The notes beneath the pieces were generated by a model that was not told where the DNA came from, made no database searches, and worked only from the letters and a program-made list of their open reading frames with translations. DNA of 45,114 nt from a virus. The position numbers and the translations under genes were made by a program. How positions within the stretch are numbered: the stretch's first letter is position 1; every line of letters starts with the position of its first letter. The stretch lies in IMG/VR virus record IMGVR_UViG_3300044712_001142, positions 1-45,114 of that record. One strand, written 5' to 3'. Shown here one piece after another: positions 1-8,396 of this stretch.

Positions 1-108
1 TGATTTTAGAATCACATTTTGGCTGTACTTTTTTTGCTTCCTGAATACACTCTAACTAGAAATATTTACTTCAACAATTCTCTTAAGCATTTTTGGAGGT
101 ATTAACTT
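1..108 (+). promoter_or_regulatory. Upstream region of the HTH membrane regulator
   Basis: This AT-rich stretch precedes the only plus-strand gene at the left end. A clear Shine-Dalgarno site (TTGGAGGT) lies 8 bases before the ATG at 109. A weak promoter can be drawn as TTGGCT (19-24) with TGAATA (42-47) at a 17-base spacer, but it is poor and unproven. No end of an upstream gene is visible. Confidence 0.35.
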
Positions 109-1218
109 ATGGGGGACAAAGAAGAGGCCCTTAATAGTTTGAATGAGAGGGAAAAAGAGATTTTAAGACACTTGTTCGAAGACCCTAAATTTAAAGTGAA
201 AGATTTAGCCGAATTAATTAATTGGTCAGAAGGTTCCATCCAAACAGCAAAAACCGCCATCTTCAAAAAGCTAGGCGTTCCCGATAGTGTTGTAGGTGAG
301 AAAAAGCGGGAATGGGTCGTAGAACATTATCGCGAGGCTTTCAATAATGTGTTTAATAGGCCGGTTGAAAACCCTGTAGAACCTATTAATAGCCCCTCTG
401 AACCAGAAAGAGCCACACCACAACCAGTAAATCAACCGGAAGTAGTCAACAATACCCCGCTGGAGTTTGTTGATGGAAAAGAACCGCCTAAAAAGAAAGA
501 TACCGATATCTTCACCCGTGTATTAGCTGGGTTGTTTATTGTTTTTCTTTTGTTTAGTGTGCTTTTGTTTATTGGGAATACCAATTTACAAAATCAGGTA
601 AAAGAATCAAAACAAGTCGCATCCTCGATATCTGCTACCGCATCTGCATATTCCGCTACATCTGAAGCCAAAATTGAGGGGTTAACTCAAGATTATATTC
701 CCAGCACTTTACCTGGCCCTATCATGTACGCTAATTCGTTTGATAGTGGTATGGTCTTTTCTGACTATGTAACAGGTGGCGCGGCTCCAGTAATGACTGA
801 TGGTATCCTGCACCTTGATGGAACAGTGTCAGATGATGATGGAAAATATTTTGAGATAATTCTTGGGAATGAGGATTGGTTTAACTACATCATTTACACC
901 CGGATTATTCAACAAGAATGTAACCATCAAAATGAACGTTCTTCTATCGATGTAAGGGTACGCAAAGGTTCTGGTACTAGTGCGTTTGACTGGTACAACT
1001 GCGAGTTTAGAGACAAAGTCATGAATGTCGTAATTACGGTGCTGGATGGTGAGATTAGGTTACTCGTAAATGGTGACGACCTGAAAAATTCAGGCCATCA
1101 GACTAATAGAATTGTTAATGAATTTTGGGGCGGTGGGGTAGGTTTTCATATTTATAGCGGTAGTGCCATAGACTACATTGTCGTGTTTAATTTACCTGGC
1201 GAAGCTCCCAACAAGTAA
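109..1218 (+). CDS. Membrane-anchored LuxR-type HTH protein with extracytoplasmic beta-sandwich-like domain
   Basis: The 369-residue protein starts with a LuxR/GerE-like helix-turn-helix (about residues 9-57; NEREKEIL and the recognition stretch SEGSIQTAKTAIFKKLGV fit the family). A Pro-rich linker follows (85-128), then one membrane segment (137-157), an Ala/Ser-rich stalk and a C-terminal region of about 200 residues. That region alternates hydrophobic strands and has Trp/Gly-rich turns, resembling LamG/DUF1080-type beta-sandwiches. The expected topology is an internal DNA-binding domain and an external sensor, so a one-component membrane regulator is inferred. It is transcribed against the phage late genes and converges on the HNH gene at 1275-1622, which suggests a moron or a flanking host gene. 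The ligand is unknown and the fold assignment of the C-terminus is tentative. Confidence 0.7.
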   Translation: MGDKEEALNSLNEREKEILRHLFEDPKFKVKDLAELINWSEGSIQTAKTAIFKKLGVPDSVVGEKKREWVVEHYREAFNNVFNRPVENPVEPINSPSEPERATPQPVNQPEVVNNTPLEFVDGKEPPKKKDTDIFTRVLAGLFIVFLLFSVLLFIGNTNLQNQVKESKQVASSISATASAYSATSEAKIEGLTQDYIPSTLPGPIMYANSFDSGMVFSDYVTGGAAPVMTDGILHLDGTVSDDDGKYFEIILGNEDWFNYIIYTRIIQQECNHQNERSSIDVRVRKGSGTSAFDWYNCEFRDKVMNVVITVLDGEIRLLVNGDDLKNSGHQTNRIVNEFWGGGVGFHIYSGSAIDYIVVFNLPGEAPNK

Positions 1219-1274
1219 CGCCAGCACGATAATCAGAATCAGCCATTTAATATCAAAGCGGAAAGATATCCACA

Positions 1275-1622
1275 TTACCGGTGCGCTCCTATTAATTTAG
1301 AAAAATCCAGTTCTTTAAACTGCTCATCTCCATAATAAACTCCATAATCTAAAGCTAAAGTATCAACAATCGCGTGGCAATCGTTGCCTGTGCTTGGCCC
1401 ACATAATCCTACTGCATTGTCTATGGTATCTCTGCCATGTTGGCATTGTGGCCTAACGTGATGCACTTCCAAATGCTGATCGTATTCATGACACAACGCA
1501 CAGGTGTAATCTTGGCTCTCTCTGACTTCTCGTCTTATCCATTCTGGAAACTTTGGAAAGATGCAGTAAGCAAAATAACTAAGGTCAATTTGTTCAGGCT
1601 CGTATTTGAACCTTTCACGCAT
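1275..1622 (-). CDS. HNH endonuclease-like protein
   Basis: This is a 115-residue protein with a zinc-binding HNH layout: Cys41-x2-Cys44, His54-His55 (LEVHHVRPQ), Asn69 in DTIDNAVGLC, and Cys74 and Cys82-His83. The family cuts or nicks DNA. In phages such proteins either help packaging or are homing-type nucleases. This one is the last gene of the lysis cassette rather than next to terminase. The ATG is preceded by GAGGTG, and the gene follows the 58-residue membrane protein with only a 6-base gap. The family call is solid; the role is unknown. Confidence 0.75.
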   Translation of the reverse strand: MRERFKYEPEQIDLSYFAYCIFPKFPEWIRREVRESQDYTCALCHEYDQHLEVHHVRPQCQHGRDTIDNAVGLCGPSTGNDCHAIVDTLALDYGVYYGDEQFKELDFSKLIGAHR

Positions 1623-1628
1623 ACACCT

Positions 1629-1805
1629 CTATTTGGCTTCAGGTGCAAATTTTTGAATCACATTCCCTAGAATATATGAACCGCCGATGATCTCACAAAA
1701 ATTAAAAAAGATATCTGCCGGTACGTTTCCGGTGACTGTGAGAATAAATCCAAAGACTGTCACCAGGATCGCATACAGAAACTTGGTTGATAATAAGTTG
1801 TCCAT
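1629..1805 (-). CDS. Small membrane protein of the lysis cassette
   Basis: This 58-residue frame has an excellent ribosome binding site (GGAGG, 3 bases before ATG). It contains a hydrophobic stretch at residues 8-25 (LVTVFGFILTV core) and a second, weaker one around 30-52. It lies between the C39-like peptidase gene (1823-2320) and the HNH gene in one operon. Size and place fit a holin or holin modulator, but no family signature is visible. Confidence 0.6.
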   Translation of the reverse strand: MDNLLSTKFLYAILVTVFGFILTVTGNVPADIFFNFCEIIGGSYILGNVIQKFAPEAK

Positions 1806-1822
1806 ATTCCTCCTATAAATAA

Positions 1823-2320
1823 TTAACGTTTTTCGTATAGTGCGTAACCAGTTGTTGGATACTCTCGCGTTGATCTGATATCACCCCACCATGGATCGAC
1901 CATTTTCCCCCACCCGCAAAATAATACCCAGTGTTTAGCTGCCCCGATTTTGGCGGCGTTCACTTCAACCATTACGGGCATCTTTTTGGTGTAGCAGGAA
2001 AGCGCCACGGGAAAGTTTGAATAGTTATAAGCCCGACCACTTTTAGTCCAAAATAATTTAGGAAACACGAGCGGAATATTTTTCCACACGACCAATGCGC
2101 CTAAAAACGCACCACCAGGATTTGATTTTGCATCGTATTCACCAAGCTTTTTTAACTTGTCATTTACTGAGTCGGGTGTTTCTTCGTAACCAAGAAAATT
2201 TAGCAGACAGGTAATTGCAGTGATAGTGCAACCAACACTCTTAAACTTTAATCGACTAAAGCCCACACATTTTTCTGCCCAACGTGGATCACGTTGCGAT
2301 AGTGGTTTAACGTTTAACAT
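1823..2320 (-). CDS. C39-like cysteine peptidase, candidate endolysin
   Basis: This 165-residue protein has a papain-like/C39-type arrangement. The N-terminus carries NVKPLSQRDPRWAEK, typical of C39-like proteins. The candidate catalytic Cys31 is in SVGCTITA, His130 in AAKHWVLF and Asp142 in VDPWWGD. Such domains cleave peptide bonds, and in phages they can act as peptidoglycan endopeptidases. The ATG at 2320 is chosen because GAGAGG lies just upstream; a TTG 12 bases earlier overlaps that site. It is flanked by tiny membrane proteins, so a role as the lysis enzyme is inferred. There is no signal peptide, so export would need a holin. Confidence 0.7.
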   Translation of the reverse strand: MLNVKPLSQRDPRWAEKCVGFSRLKFKSVGCTITAITCLLNFLGYEETPDSVNDKLKKLGEYDAKSNPGGAFLGALVVWKNIPLVFPKLFWTKSGRAYNYSNFPVALSCYTKKMPVMVEVNAAKIGAAKHWVLFCGWGKMVDPWWGDIRSTREYPTTGYALYEKR

Positions 2321-2340
2321 ATAACCTCTCAAACTAATTG

Positions 2341-2505
2341 CTAAGACTTGCTTCCCCTTGGCTCATTCATCCCTAATAAAAACTCTACTACCCAGCTAAG
2401 CTTTGATAGCAGCCATTTCAAAACGATAGAGATGATTTCTAACGCCATTTTTCCGGTGATTTTCTCGAATAAGATAATAAGAGCAAGCAGAATAATGACG
2501 GCCAT
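2341..2505 (-). CDS. Small membrane protein, holin candidate
   Basis: This 54-residue frame opens with a strongly hydrophobic N-terminal segment (residues 2-14), followed by a hydrophobic or amphipathic stretch (21-45) and a charged tail. It starts one base after the stop of the 52-residue protein at 2507-2665, so translation is probably coupled. Placement directly before the endolysin candidate favours a holin or antiholin role. No sequence family is recognised. Confidence 0.5.
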   Translation of the reverse strand: MAVIILLALIILFEKITGKMALEIISIVLKWLLSKLSWVVEFLLGMNEPRGSKS

Positions 2506-2506
2506 A

Positions 2507-2665
2507 TTAAAAGTATTTTTTTATCATCTCCAGAATTAATATAAAGCCTCCAGATATACCCGTGATGATGGCTAATCCGGTGTCTTGCATGAGGGATAGG
2601 AAAATAGCCCCTACTACCAGGCCAAAGCCCAAAATAAATTTATTTGATATCGGTGCTTCGTTCAT
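2507..2665 (-). CDS. Small two-segment membrane protein, holin candidate
   Basis: This 52-residue frame has two hydrophobic segments (about 9-26 and 31-47), separated by a short polar turn (MQDTG), and a short Lys-containing C-terminus. AGGGGG lies upstream of the ATG. Two-helix proteins of this size next to a lysin gene are typical class II holins. The family is not recognised, so the call rests on size, topology and place. Confidence 0.5.
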   Translation of the reverse strand: MNEAPISNKFILGFGLVVGAIFLSLMQDTGLAIITGISGGFILILEMIKKYF

Positions 2666-2673
2666 AAATCCCC

Positions 2674-2970
2674 CTATTTAATATATTTACCTATCAAAGC
2701 ATCTACTTTGCTTTCAATGCGGTCTAGCCTGGTTGTTATTTCTCTTTCTATCTCTTCATGGGTTACAAAGGCTGGGTGCTGGTTTTGATCTAGTCGCTCA
2801 TTAGCTTCAACCCTTTGCGAGATTACAGCTAAATCTTGAGCAAGAGGAGCCAGACGAGTAGTGATGTAAAGAGCGAGGATAAGAGAAGCCACGCTAAGTA
2901 CCTGTAATAAGATGGGTAACGAGTTTTTGGTGAGGTAGTCTTTGAGGGGTTCATGGGCCATATGTAACAT
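2674..2970 (-). CDS. Single-pass membrane protein with coiled-coil tail, lysis-associated
   Basis: This 98-residue protein has one membrane segment (about residues 18-38, ending TTRLAPLAQ) and then a charged heptad-like region (45-95) that looks like a coiled coil. It heads the group of small membrane genes before the lysin candidate. It resembles holin-accessory or spanin-like products in layout but carries no diagnostic motif. An internal ATG at 2961 is an alternative start; neither has a convincing ribosome binding site. Confidence 0.55.
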   Translation of the reverse strand: MLHMAHEPLKDYLTKNSLPILLQVLSVASLILALYITTRLAPLAQDLAVISQRVEANERLDQNQHPAFVTHEEIEREITTRLDRIESKVDALIGKYIK

Positions 2971-2988
2971 TAAATTGTTAAATAATAA

Positions 2989-3045
2989 TTAAATAATTGT
3001 TGTGCTCCTATTCTTTGGTCCGCATTTTTTACGATTGAGAGTCAT
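2989..3045 (-). CDS. Possible 18-residue basic micro-protein
   Basis: A very short frame follows the Gly-rich fibre gene and has an excellent ribosome binding site (AGGAGG, 4 bases before ATG). The product is Lys/Arg-rich and contains one Cys. Length alone gives no coding support, and the strong site could be fortuitous or could serve translational coupling. Confidence 0.25.
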   Translation of the reverse strand: MTLNRKKCGPKNRSTTII

Positions 3046-3052
3046 AAGCCTC

Positions 3053-4168
3053 CTATAAAAGAGCAAAAAACATATTAGATGATGAAACATCATTTAGAGT
3101 AGTATCTTGGGTTACATCTATTGTTGGGGTGGTTGTACCTGTGTATGAGGTTTTATAGTCCATATGGATACGGCCTACCGAACCAGCACCACCTCGATTG
3201 CCACCCTCAGAGGTTCCCCCCGTTCCACCAGAAGAGGTAATTAGATTTGTACCAAGTGTGGCTGTTTGGCATTTAATTAAAACGCCACCGCCACTACCAG
3301 CACCCCCAGCTCTATAAGTTGAATTAGCTGAATTACCACCGTTATCATTTAGAGTTCCGGTAACAACTAAGTCTTTTGTAAAGATGAAAAACAATCCTCC
3401 ACCAATACCCCCGTTTGTTCCTTGTGTAGAATGACCGCCACCACCACCACCCGATCCTAAATAACATTGAGTAACTAAAGAACCAGCCCCAGGGGCACTT
3501 CCAGCATTACCCGTACCACCGTCACCAGTTATACCAACTCCACCAGTAATATACCCACCACCACCACCATTACCATTAAGCCCACCACCACCACCACCGC
3601 TATTTTGTGCCGTATTGGCTGAGCCTGTCCCCGATGTTCCTTCACCTTGCACTCCAGTACCACCAGAGCTATTACCAGCACCCCCAGCCCTACCCTTACC
3701 CAAAGCTGTTAATGATCCGGTAACGGTAGTTGTCCCAGAACAGAAAAAAGCTACGATACCTCCCACATCCCCAGTCCAAGCTTTGGCGGTTAAAGTATGA
3801 CCAGAGTTCTGGGTAAAAGAGGAATATTGAGGCATCACAATAACTTGGGCTTGTGAAGCTCCCGAATCAGTATAGGTGTTTATTAGGGCATGAGATAGGG
3901 TTATGGTTCCGGTGTTGTAACTTTCTATTCTATTTAATTCCCAATTTCCAACTCCTGTTCCTCTAGTTTGGTGAATTAAAATAAGTTGACCTGATGCAAA
4001 TGAAACGTTTGATGCTGACAATGTAGCTTGTGTGGCTGTGCCTGAACATGAAGCATCTATTGGGGCATCAGTAGCATTTCCAGCACTGCTGTAAGCCCCA
4101 CCAGATCCGTTACCAAACCCATATAGCCAGTTACTTGTATCGTCTGATCTAAATTGTCTTTGTGCCAT
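3053..4168 (-). CDS. Gly-rich tail fibre / receptor-binding-like protein
   Basis: This 371-residue protein has a long Gly/Ser/Asn-rich middle and C-terminal part with runs of five to six glycines, as in phage fibre and adhesin proteins that form elongated trimers. The ATG overlaps the stop of the gene at 4168-4902 (TAATG) and is preceded by GGAGG, so the two are translationally coupled and probably form one fibre assembly. Low-complexity Gly codons open a false proline-rich frame on the other strand. The receptor is unknown. Confidence 0.65.
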   Translation of the reverse strand: MAQRQFRSDDTSNWLYGFGNGSGGAYSSAGNATDAPIDASCSGTATQATLSASNVSFASGQLILIHQTRGTGVGNWELNRIESYNTGTITLSHALINTYTDSGASQAQVIVMPQYSSFTQNSGHTLTAKAWTGDVGGIVAFFCSGTTTVTGSLTALGKGRAGGAGNSSGGTGVQGEGTSGTGSANTAQNSGGGGGGLNGNGGGGGYITGGVGITGDGGTGNAGSAPGAGSLVTQCYLGSGGGGGGHSTQGTNGGIGGGLFFIFTKDLVVTGTLNDNGGNSANSTYRAGGAGSGGGVLIKCQTATLGTNLITSSGGTGGTSEGGNRGGAGSVGRIHMDYKTSYTGTTTPTIDVTQDTTLNDVSSSNMFFALL

Positions 4169-4902
4169 TAAGCCTCCTGAGCAGATGCGATACATCCCCA
4201 TTTGGAGGTGGTGGTATCGTATATAAAGCCTACGGTTAAGACTTTACTGATGACGGTGGTGGTTGGTAGAGCAGTTCCCCTAGCCTCAAAGCTCGCTCCC
4301 CAGGTAATAGCCCTGGCTGTCCCATTATCTTTGATCCTGACAATTAACCCTTGAAAGTTAGTCGGTGTACCCGTTAGGTTGGTTGTCATGGAAGCAATCG
4401 CCTCTGCTTGAGCGGTGATATCAACCACATCACAGTTATCAGTATTTACAGTAGGGTTAGCGTTGGAAGTGATAGCAGTAACACGCTTGGTAATTCGTTT
4501 AGTGGTGAGGGTTTGAGCTGTAGTTAAATCAACAACCTTTGTTGTATCCAATGCTCCAGTTACTTTAGAGACTAAGTTAGTAAGGGCATCAATCACATTG
4601 TTCCACATGCCGGCTGTGATAATCCCTTTAACGGTTGCCCCAGATGCGTGGGTTTGAGCTGAGCCACCCTCAAGTCCTCGGTTAGCTAAGGGAATCGTTA
4701 AAGCTCCCCCACTCTTTCCGGTAGCGTATGCAAACTCTTCGACATTCTCACCCTCGGAGATAATCACCATTCCTTCACCTGATTTAGCGCTGAAGGCTGT
4801 ATCACTGGTTAAAGGTGCGCTTGTGTCCGAGTTGGATATGCCACTTGATGCCGTAGTCGAGGCCGAGTTCCCGCTGGCGTATTTTAAATAATCTGCTGCC
4901 AT
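4168..4902 (-). CDS. Tail fibre / baseplate-like structural protein
   Basis: This 244-residue protein is rich in Thr, Ala, Ser and Asn with little charge and beta-prone repeats, as is usual in tail fibre or fibre-anchoring proteins. It is the first gene of the unit downstream of promoter-like site A and its hairpin, and has AAGGAG before ATG. It is coupled through TAATG to the Gly-rich fibre. No named family is recognised; a structural role is inferred from composition and place. Confidence 0.55.
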   Translation of the reverse strand: MAADYLKYASGNSASTTASSGISNSDTSAPLTSDTAFSAKSGEGMVIISEGENVEEFAYATGKSGGALTIPLANRGLEGGSAQTHASGATVKGIITAGMWNNVIDALTNLVSKVTGALDTTKVVDLTTAQTLTTKRITKRVTAITSNANPTVNTDNCDVVDITAQAEAIASMTTNLTGTPTNFQGLIVRIKDNGTARAITWGASFEARGTALPTTTVISKVLTVGFIYDTTTSKWGCIASAQEA

Positions 4903-4914
4903 ATGTCTCCTTAC

Positions 4915-4939
4915 GAAAAAAGACCACCTATTGGTGGCC
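4915..4939 (-). terminator. Hairpin with U-tract between the 1128-residue gene and the fibre unit
   Basis: On the minus strand GGCCACC-AATA-GGTGGTC is followed by six U. One pair is G-U on this strand and would be A-C on the other, which supports minus-strand use. It lies between promoter-like site A and the start codon at 4902. Confidence 0.75.
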
Positions 4940-4976
4940 TTGCTGATAGTGTTGTCAGAACAGGCTGATTGACTAT

Positions 4977-5004
4977 ATCCTAACTATGTTTGAGTTACAG
5001 TCAA
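4977..5004 (-). promoter_or_regulatory. Late promoter-like site A
   Basis: TTGACTGTAACT (minus strand) is followed after a 16-base spacer by TAGGAT. The TGA stop of the 1128-residue gene lies inside the -35 hexamer. This is one of five sites sharing TTGACTGTA at the same relation to a hairpin and a late gene start; the others begin at 9551, 12250, 18996 and 27659. Confidence 0.6.
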
Positions 5005-8000
5005 ATTACTTTGCGCACCTTCTTAAGCTTGCGTCTCACTAGCTTCTTGCGCTTCACGGATTTAACTTTGATGAGTTGTGATTTGGGTAGCGTAACCTTG
5101 ATGGCTTTCACTTTTTTAGGTGATTTGGTACTCGATTTTAATACTTCAGTAGAGTTTAGAAGTTCCACAGCCTTTTCTTTGGTTAATTGCCCATCTTGAT
5201 ATAGATCGACAATATCTTTTTGTCTGGATGAGATAGCACTAGCGTATTGCGATTTCAGCTTCTTATCTAAAAGTGAATTTCCTGTATACGTGGGTGTTTC
5301 GATTGGTTTACTTAGGTCTATTACTCGAACACTGCCGGTATCAGAGGCAATAACAAAGGGTTTAGACAGTCCAGTTATTGGCTTAACCGTCGTCGTTTCC
5401 TGCGCTTTAACCTGTCCTGATTTGGTGTCTTTGCTATTGATGATCTCTTGCCCATTCTGAGCTTTATACACACTTCTGGATTGTTTGACTACGTTATCAA
5501 TCGCTTTGGCTTTCTGCTCATCATCAAGAGACTGGTAAGAGGGAGATGAGATAAGTTTGTCTAGCGACTGCCTGACCAGTTCACCACTTCCGGCCTCTAA
5601 GCTGTTTAACTGTTGCGCGGTAAGCGTTACCTTTTGTTTTAAAATGGTTTGGTTCTTATTAAGCTTCGTAGGGATCGCTTCATCTCCTGCTTTATACAAC
5701 CTGCCCAATTCATCCACCACTTTATTGCTTACTGGGGTTTTTGAGTTAAAGAGATCGAAAAATGCATTTAATCCAGTTGGTTCTTGTTTGACTACATTAC
5801 CTAAAACATCCCGCTTTGGTATCAGGGTATTTCTTAATCCGGGTATTCCTGATTTAACATAATCTAAAGTGCTGTTGTTTTCTCTAGCGTATGGGTCGAG
5901 AGCCTTAGAAGTATCTTTTATAATGTTTGGAATGAGTGAAGCTGTTTGATTCCCAACGTATGATTTGCCGTATCTAGCAGGGTCAGTTAAGGCGTTTAAA
6001 GGCTGTTGAACACCTGATAAAAAGGTTTGATTTAGCTGGTCTTTCCCCAATCCAAACGCATAATTGCCAATCGAACCTTCAGGGCTACTCATCTCTTCTT
6101 TGTATTTAGCGCCTGCCAGTATAACTAAGGTTTGTGGTCCAACTGAATTGATCGAGCGCCATTTCCCACCAACTAATACTGAATTGGCTTGTTTACCTTG
6201 AGCCTGCCATAAATCAGCTTCTTTGGCGTCTTTGGGTTGTCCGGTCATTACCCCTTTACTCATCAAGTAAGATCCTAAGCCAAATAAGCCGGTTCCCATC
6301 ACCCCTCGTCCTATTTCCTGAGCTGCCTGTCGTTGTAGTTCAGGAACATTACCCACCATTACCCGCCCCATGTTCGTAATCCCTTTTACTAAACCGATGG
6401 GTGAATAATCAATCGTTTTCCCAATAATAGATGATGGGACTCCAGTAAAAGGCGCTACTACTTCGGTTGGCAGATTTGTATACCAATTTTGTCTTGACCA
6501 TCGTTTAATTGAGTTAGCCAGGCCTGATATTTTATTCTGATCTTTGAAAGTGGCGTAGCTGGCATCTTTGATAGCCGTAGTTAGCATGTTTTCAGTAGGA
6601 TTATTTACCAGGTTTTCAATAAACGCTTTATTACCCTGCTTACCAGCATTAATAGCCTCTGCCCCTGCCTGATCATATAAAGAACGAGCAAGTGCTGCGT
6701 TATAAAATGGCTTGTCTTCAGCTCCAAGCGTCCTAAATACAGCATCTGTATATTTCTTTAGCGCTTGTTCTACGGGGTGCTTACCCCAATTGATCTGATG
6801 CAGGTCGAATTTGTTAATCGTTTCTTCTGGGTCAAAACCTAACTTAACTATATCAGAGGCTGCTTGTATGCCTTTTTTCGTTCCCTGTCCGGTTCCTTGC
6901 ATAGTGGCGGTAACGGTTCTTTGTCCTGTTTTTAAAGACATGAGCTTATCCGCAGCTACCGCAATCGGATCTTTTATTGTTTCTGCTCCCGCCATGATCG
7001 TGTTACCTACTAAATTTCGCTCATGGGTTCTAAGTGAAGTTAATAAACCAGCTTTCCATACTGTGATAACTTTATCGGTCAGGCTTGAAGGAATAAAGCT
7101 ATTAATCGTGTTTTCCAGTTGGCTGATGGCGATATTCTTTTCTCTACCAGTTGCCATTTGACGGATGGCGTTGACTTGATCGGCTATTAACTTAGTCTGC
7201 TCACCGGATAACTGGGGTATTTTTGCAGAGTGTGTAGCGTTGTAGCGGTTAATCTTTCCGGCTGCTGAGAGTGCAATCGCTTCTGGTGACATCTTATCCA
7301 AGAGTGAGAAGGCCTGCACACCCCGACCTAATTCAGTCGCATGTTCAGCCAGGTTATTGTATAGTGATGCAGCTGCGTTATGGTCGCCGGCTTTATCTAA
7401 GTTAATCGCCTGTTGAATCGTAGCCGCCACTTTTTTATCCAGGTTGCTGGTATTTTTAAAGTCGATCGTGGCCCCATCTTGAAGTAAAGCCTCTGCCTCA
7501 CCCATGAGCTTTGTGTTTGGTTTTACAACATACTTACCTGCTACCGCTACCTTAGTAGGCTCAGCAACATTACTAGCCTCTTGAACAGAGGTAACTAAAC
7601 CGCGTTCCTTCATCACTTTAGGCTCTAAGCCTTCCCTAGCATTTCGAGACTGTAAGCCTGCCACCAACTTCCATTTACCCGTGTAGTTATCTGCTGACTG
7701 TAGTGATAAATCAATTAAATTCTTAAGCTGTTTGTTGGTCATGTTGCCTACATGATTTTTACCAAAGGCTTCTTCTGCTACTGTTTGGGCGTAATCAGCC
7801 ACTAAACCTAAGTTCTTTCTGTTTGCCCCTGGGTTATCCTCAACCATCTGCGCAAATTTACCCAATATTGTTCGTGCCTCTTGTGGCAGACTTTTAAAAT
7901 AACTTAGTTGATTTTTGTTTAAAGCAAAGTTTTCTTTTCCTGCACCAATACCGCTACTCATAGAGCCGACATTAGCAAGCTGTTTTGTCAGATAGTTTTT

Positions 8001-8387
8001 CTCATCCTGATTATATGAAGACCATTTATTATTAAACACTCCTAAATCTGCGCCTGGGTTTCCCTTCTGAATCAGCCTAGTTTTTAATGACTCGTCTAAG
8101 TTTTCCTGTGCTTTATTACCGGCAAGAAGCGAACTATAACGATCCACCAAAGCTTTATTTTTTGAGAGTGTATTTATTGGATTTATTCCCCGTGTCTGTA
8201 TCCCGGTTTGCACGTTTTGAATACCTTGTTGTATCGGTTTAACGATGTTTTGCTGAATAGCAGGCTGAACATTGGCAGCAATATAGTCTATATTTGCTTT
8301 GGCTGTATTCCCAAGATTGGATAATCTTTGTCCCACCGGAGCAATCATCTCTGAGTATTTGCGCTTCAGATCATCGAGAAATGCCAC
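5001..8387 (-). CDS. Large internal virion / DNA-ejection protein candidate
   Basis: This 1128-residue protein lies next to the 348-residue coiled-coil protein and downstream of the nozzle-like protein, the usual place of podovirus internal core proteins. It is Gln/Asn/Lys-rich and mainly helical. It has hydrophobic, Gly-containing stretches in the middle (for example around MGTGLFGLGSYLM). It ends in an extremely basic tail of about 40 residues with repeated Lys/Val/Arg, which could bind DNA. The GTG start is chosen because AGGAGG lies 5 bases upstream. No lysozyme motif is visible, so the ejection role is inferred from size, composition and place. Confidence 0.55.
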   Translation of the reverse strand: MAFLDDLKRKYSEMIAPVGQRLSNLGNTAKANIDYIAANVQPAIQQNIVKPIQQGIQNVQTGIQTRGINPINTLSKNKALVDRYSSLLAGNKAQENLDESLKTRLIQKGNPGADLGVFNNKWSSYNQDEKNYLTKQLANVGSMSSGIGAGKENFALNKNQLSYFKSLPQEARTILGKFAQMVEDNPGANRKNLGLVADYAQTVAEEAFGKNHVGNMTNKQLKNLIDLSLQSADNYTGKWKLVAGLQSRNAREGLEPKVMKERGLVTSVQEASNVAEPTKVAVAGKYVVKPNTKLMGEAEALLQDGATIDFKNTSNLDKKVAATIQQAINLDKAGDHNAAASLYNNLAEHATELGRGVQAFSLLDKMSPEAIALSAAGKINRYNATHSAKIPQLSGEQTKLIADQVNAIRQMATGREKNIAISQLENTINSFIPSSLTDKVITVWKAGLLTSLRTHERNLVGNTIMAGAETIKDPIAVAADKLMSLKTGQRTVTATMQGTGQGTKKGIQAASDIVKLGFDPEETINKFDLHQINWGKHPVEQALKKYTDAVFRTLGAEDKPFYNAALARSLYDQAGAEAINAGKQGNKAFIENLVNNPTENMLTTAIKDASYATFKDQNKISGLANSIKRWSRQNWYTNLPTEVVAPFTGVPSSIIGKTIDYSPIGLVKGITNMGRVMVGNVPELQRQAAQEIGRGVMGTGLFGLGSYLMSKGVMTGQPKDAKEADLWQAQGKQANSVLVGGKWRSINSVGPQTLVILAGAKYKEEMSSPEGSIGNYAFGLGKDQLNQTFLSGVQQPLNALTDPARYGKSYVGNQTASLIPNIIKDTSKALDPYARENNSTLDYVKSGIPGLRNTLIPKRDVLGNVVKQEPTGLNAFFDLFNSKTPVSNKVVDELGRLYKAGDEAIPTKLNKNQTILKQKVTLTAQQLNSLEAGSGELVRQSLDKLISSPSYQSLDDEQKAKAIDNVVKQSRSVYKAQNGQEIINSKDTKSGQVKAQETTTVKPITGLSKPFVIASDTGSVRVIDLSKPIETPTYTGNSLLDKKLKSQYASAISSRQKDIVDLYQDGQLTKEKAVELLNSTEVLKSSTKSPKKVKAIKVTLPKSQLIKVKSVKRKKLVRRKLKKVRKVI

Positions 8388-8396
8388 AGTGGCCTC

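Noticed and set aside
3615-3800. Proline-rich plus-strand frame
   Set aside because: It is the complement of glycine-rich fibre codons.
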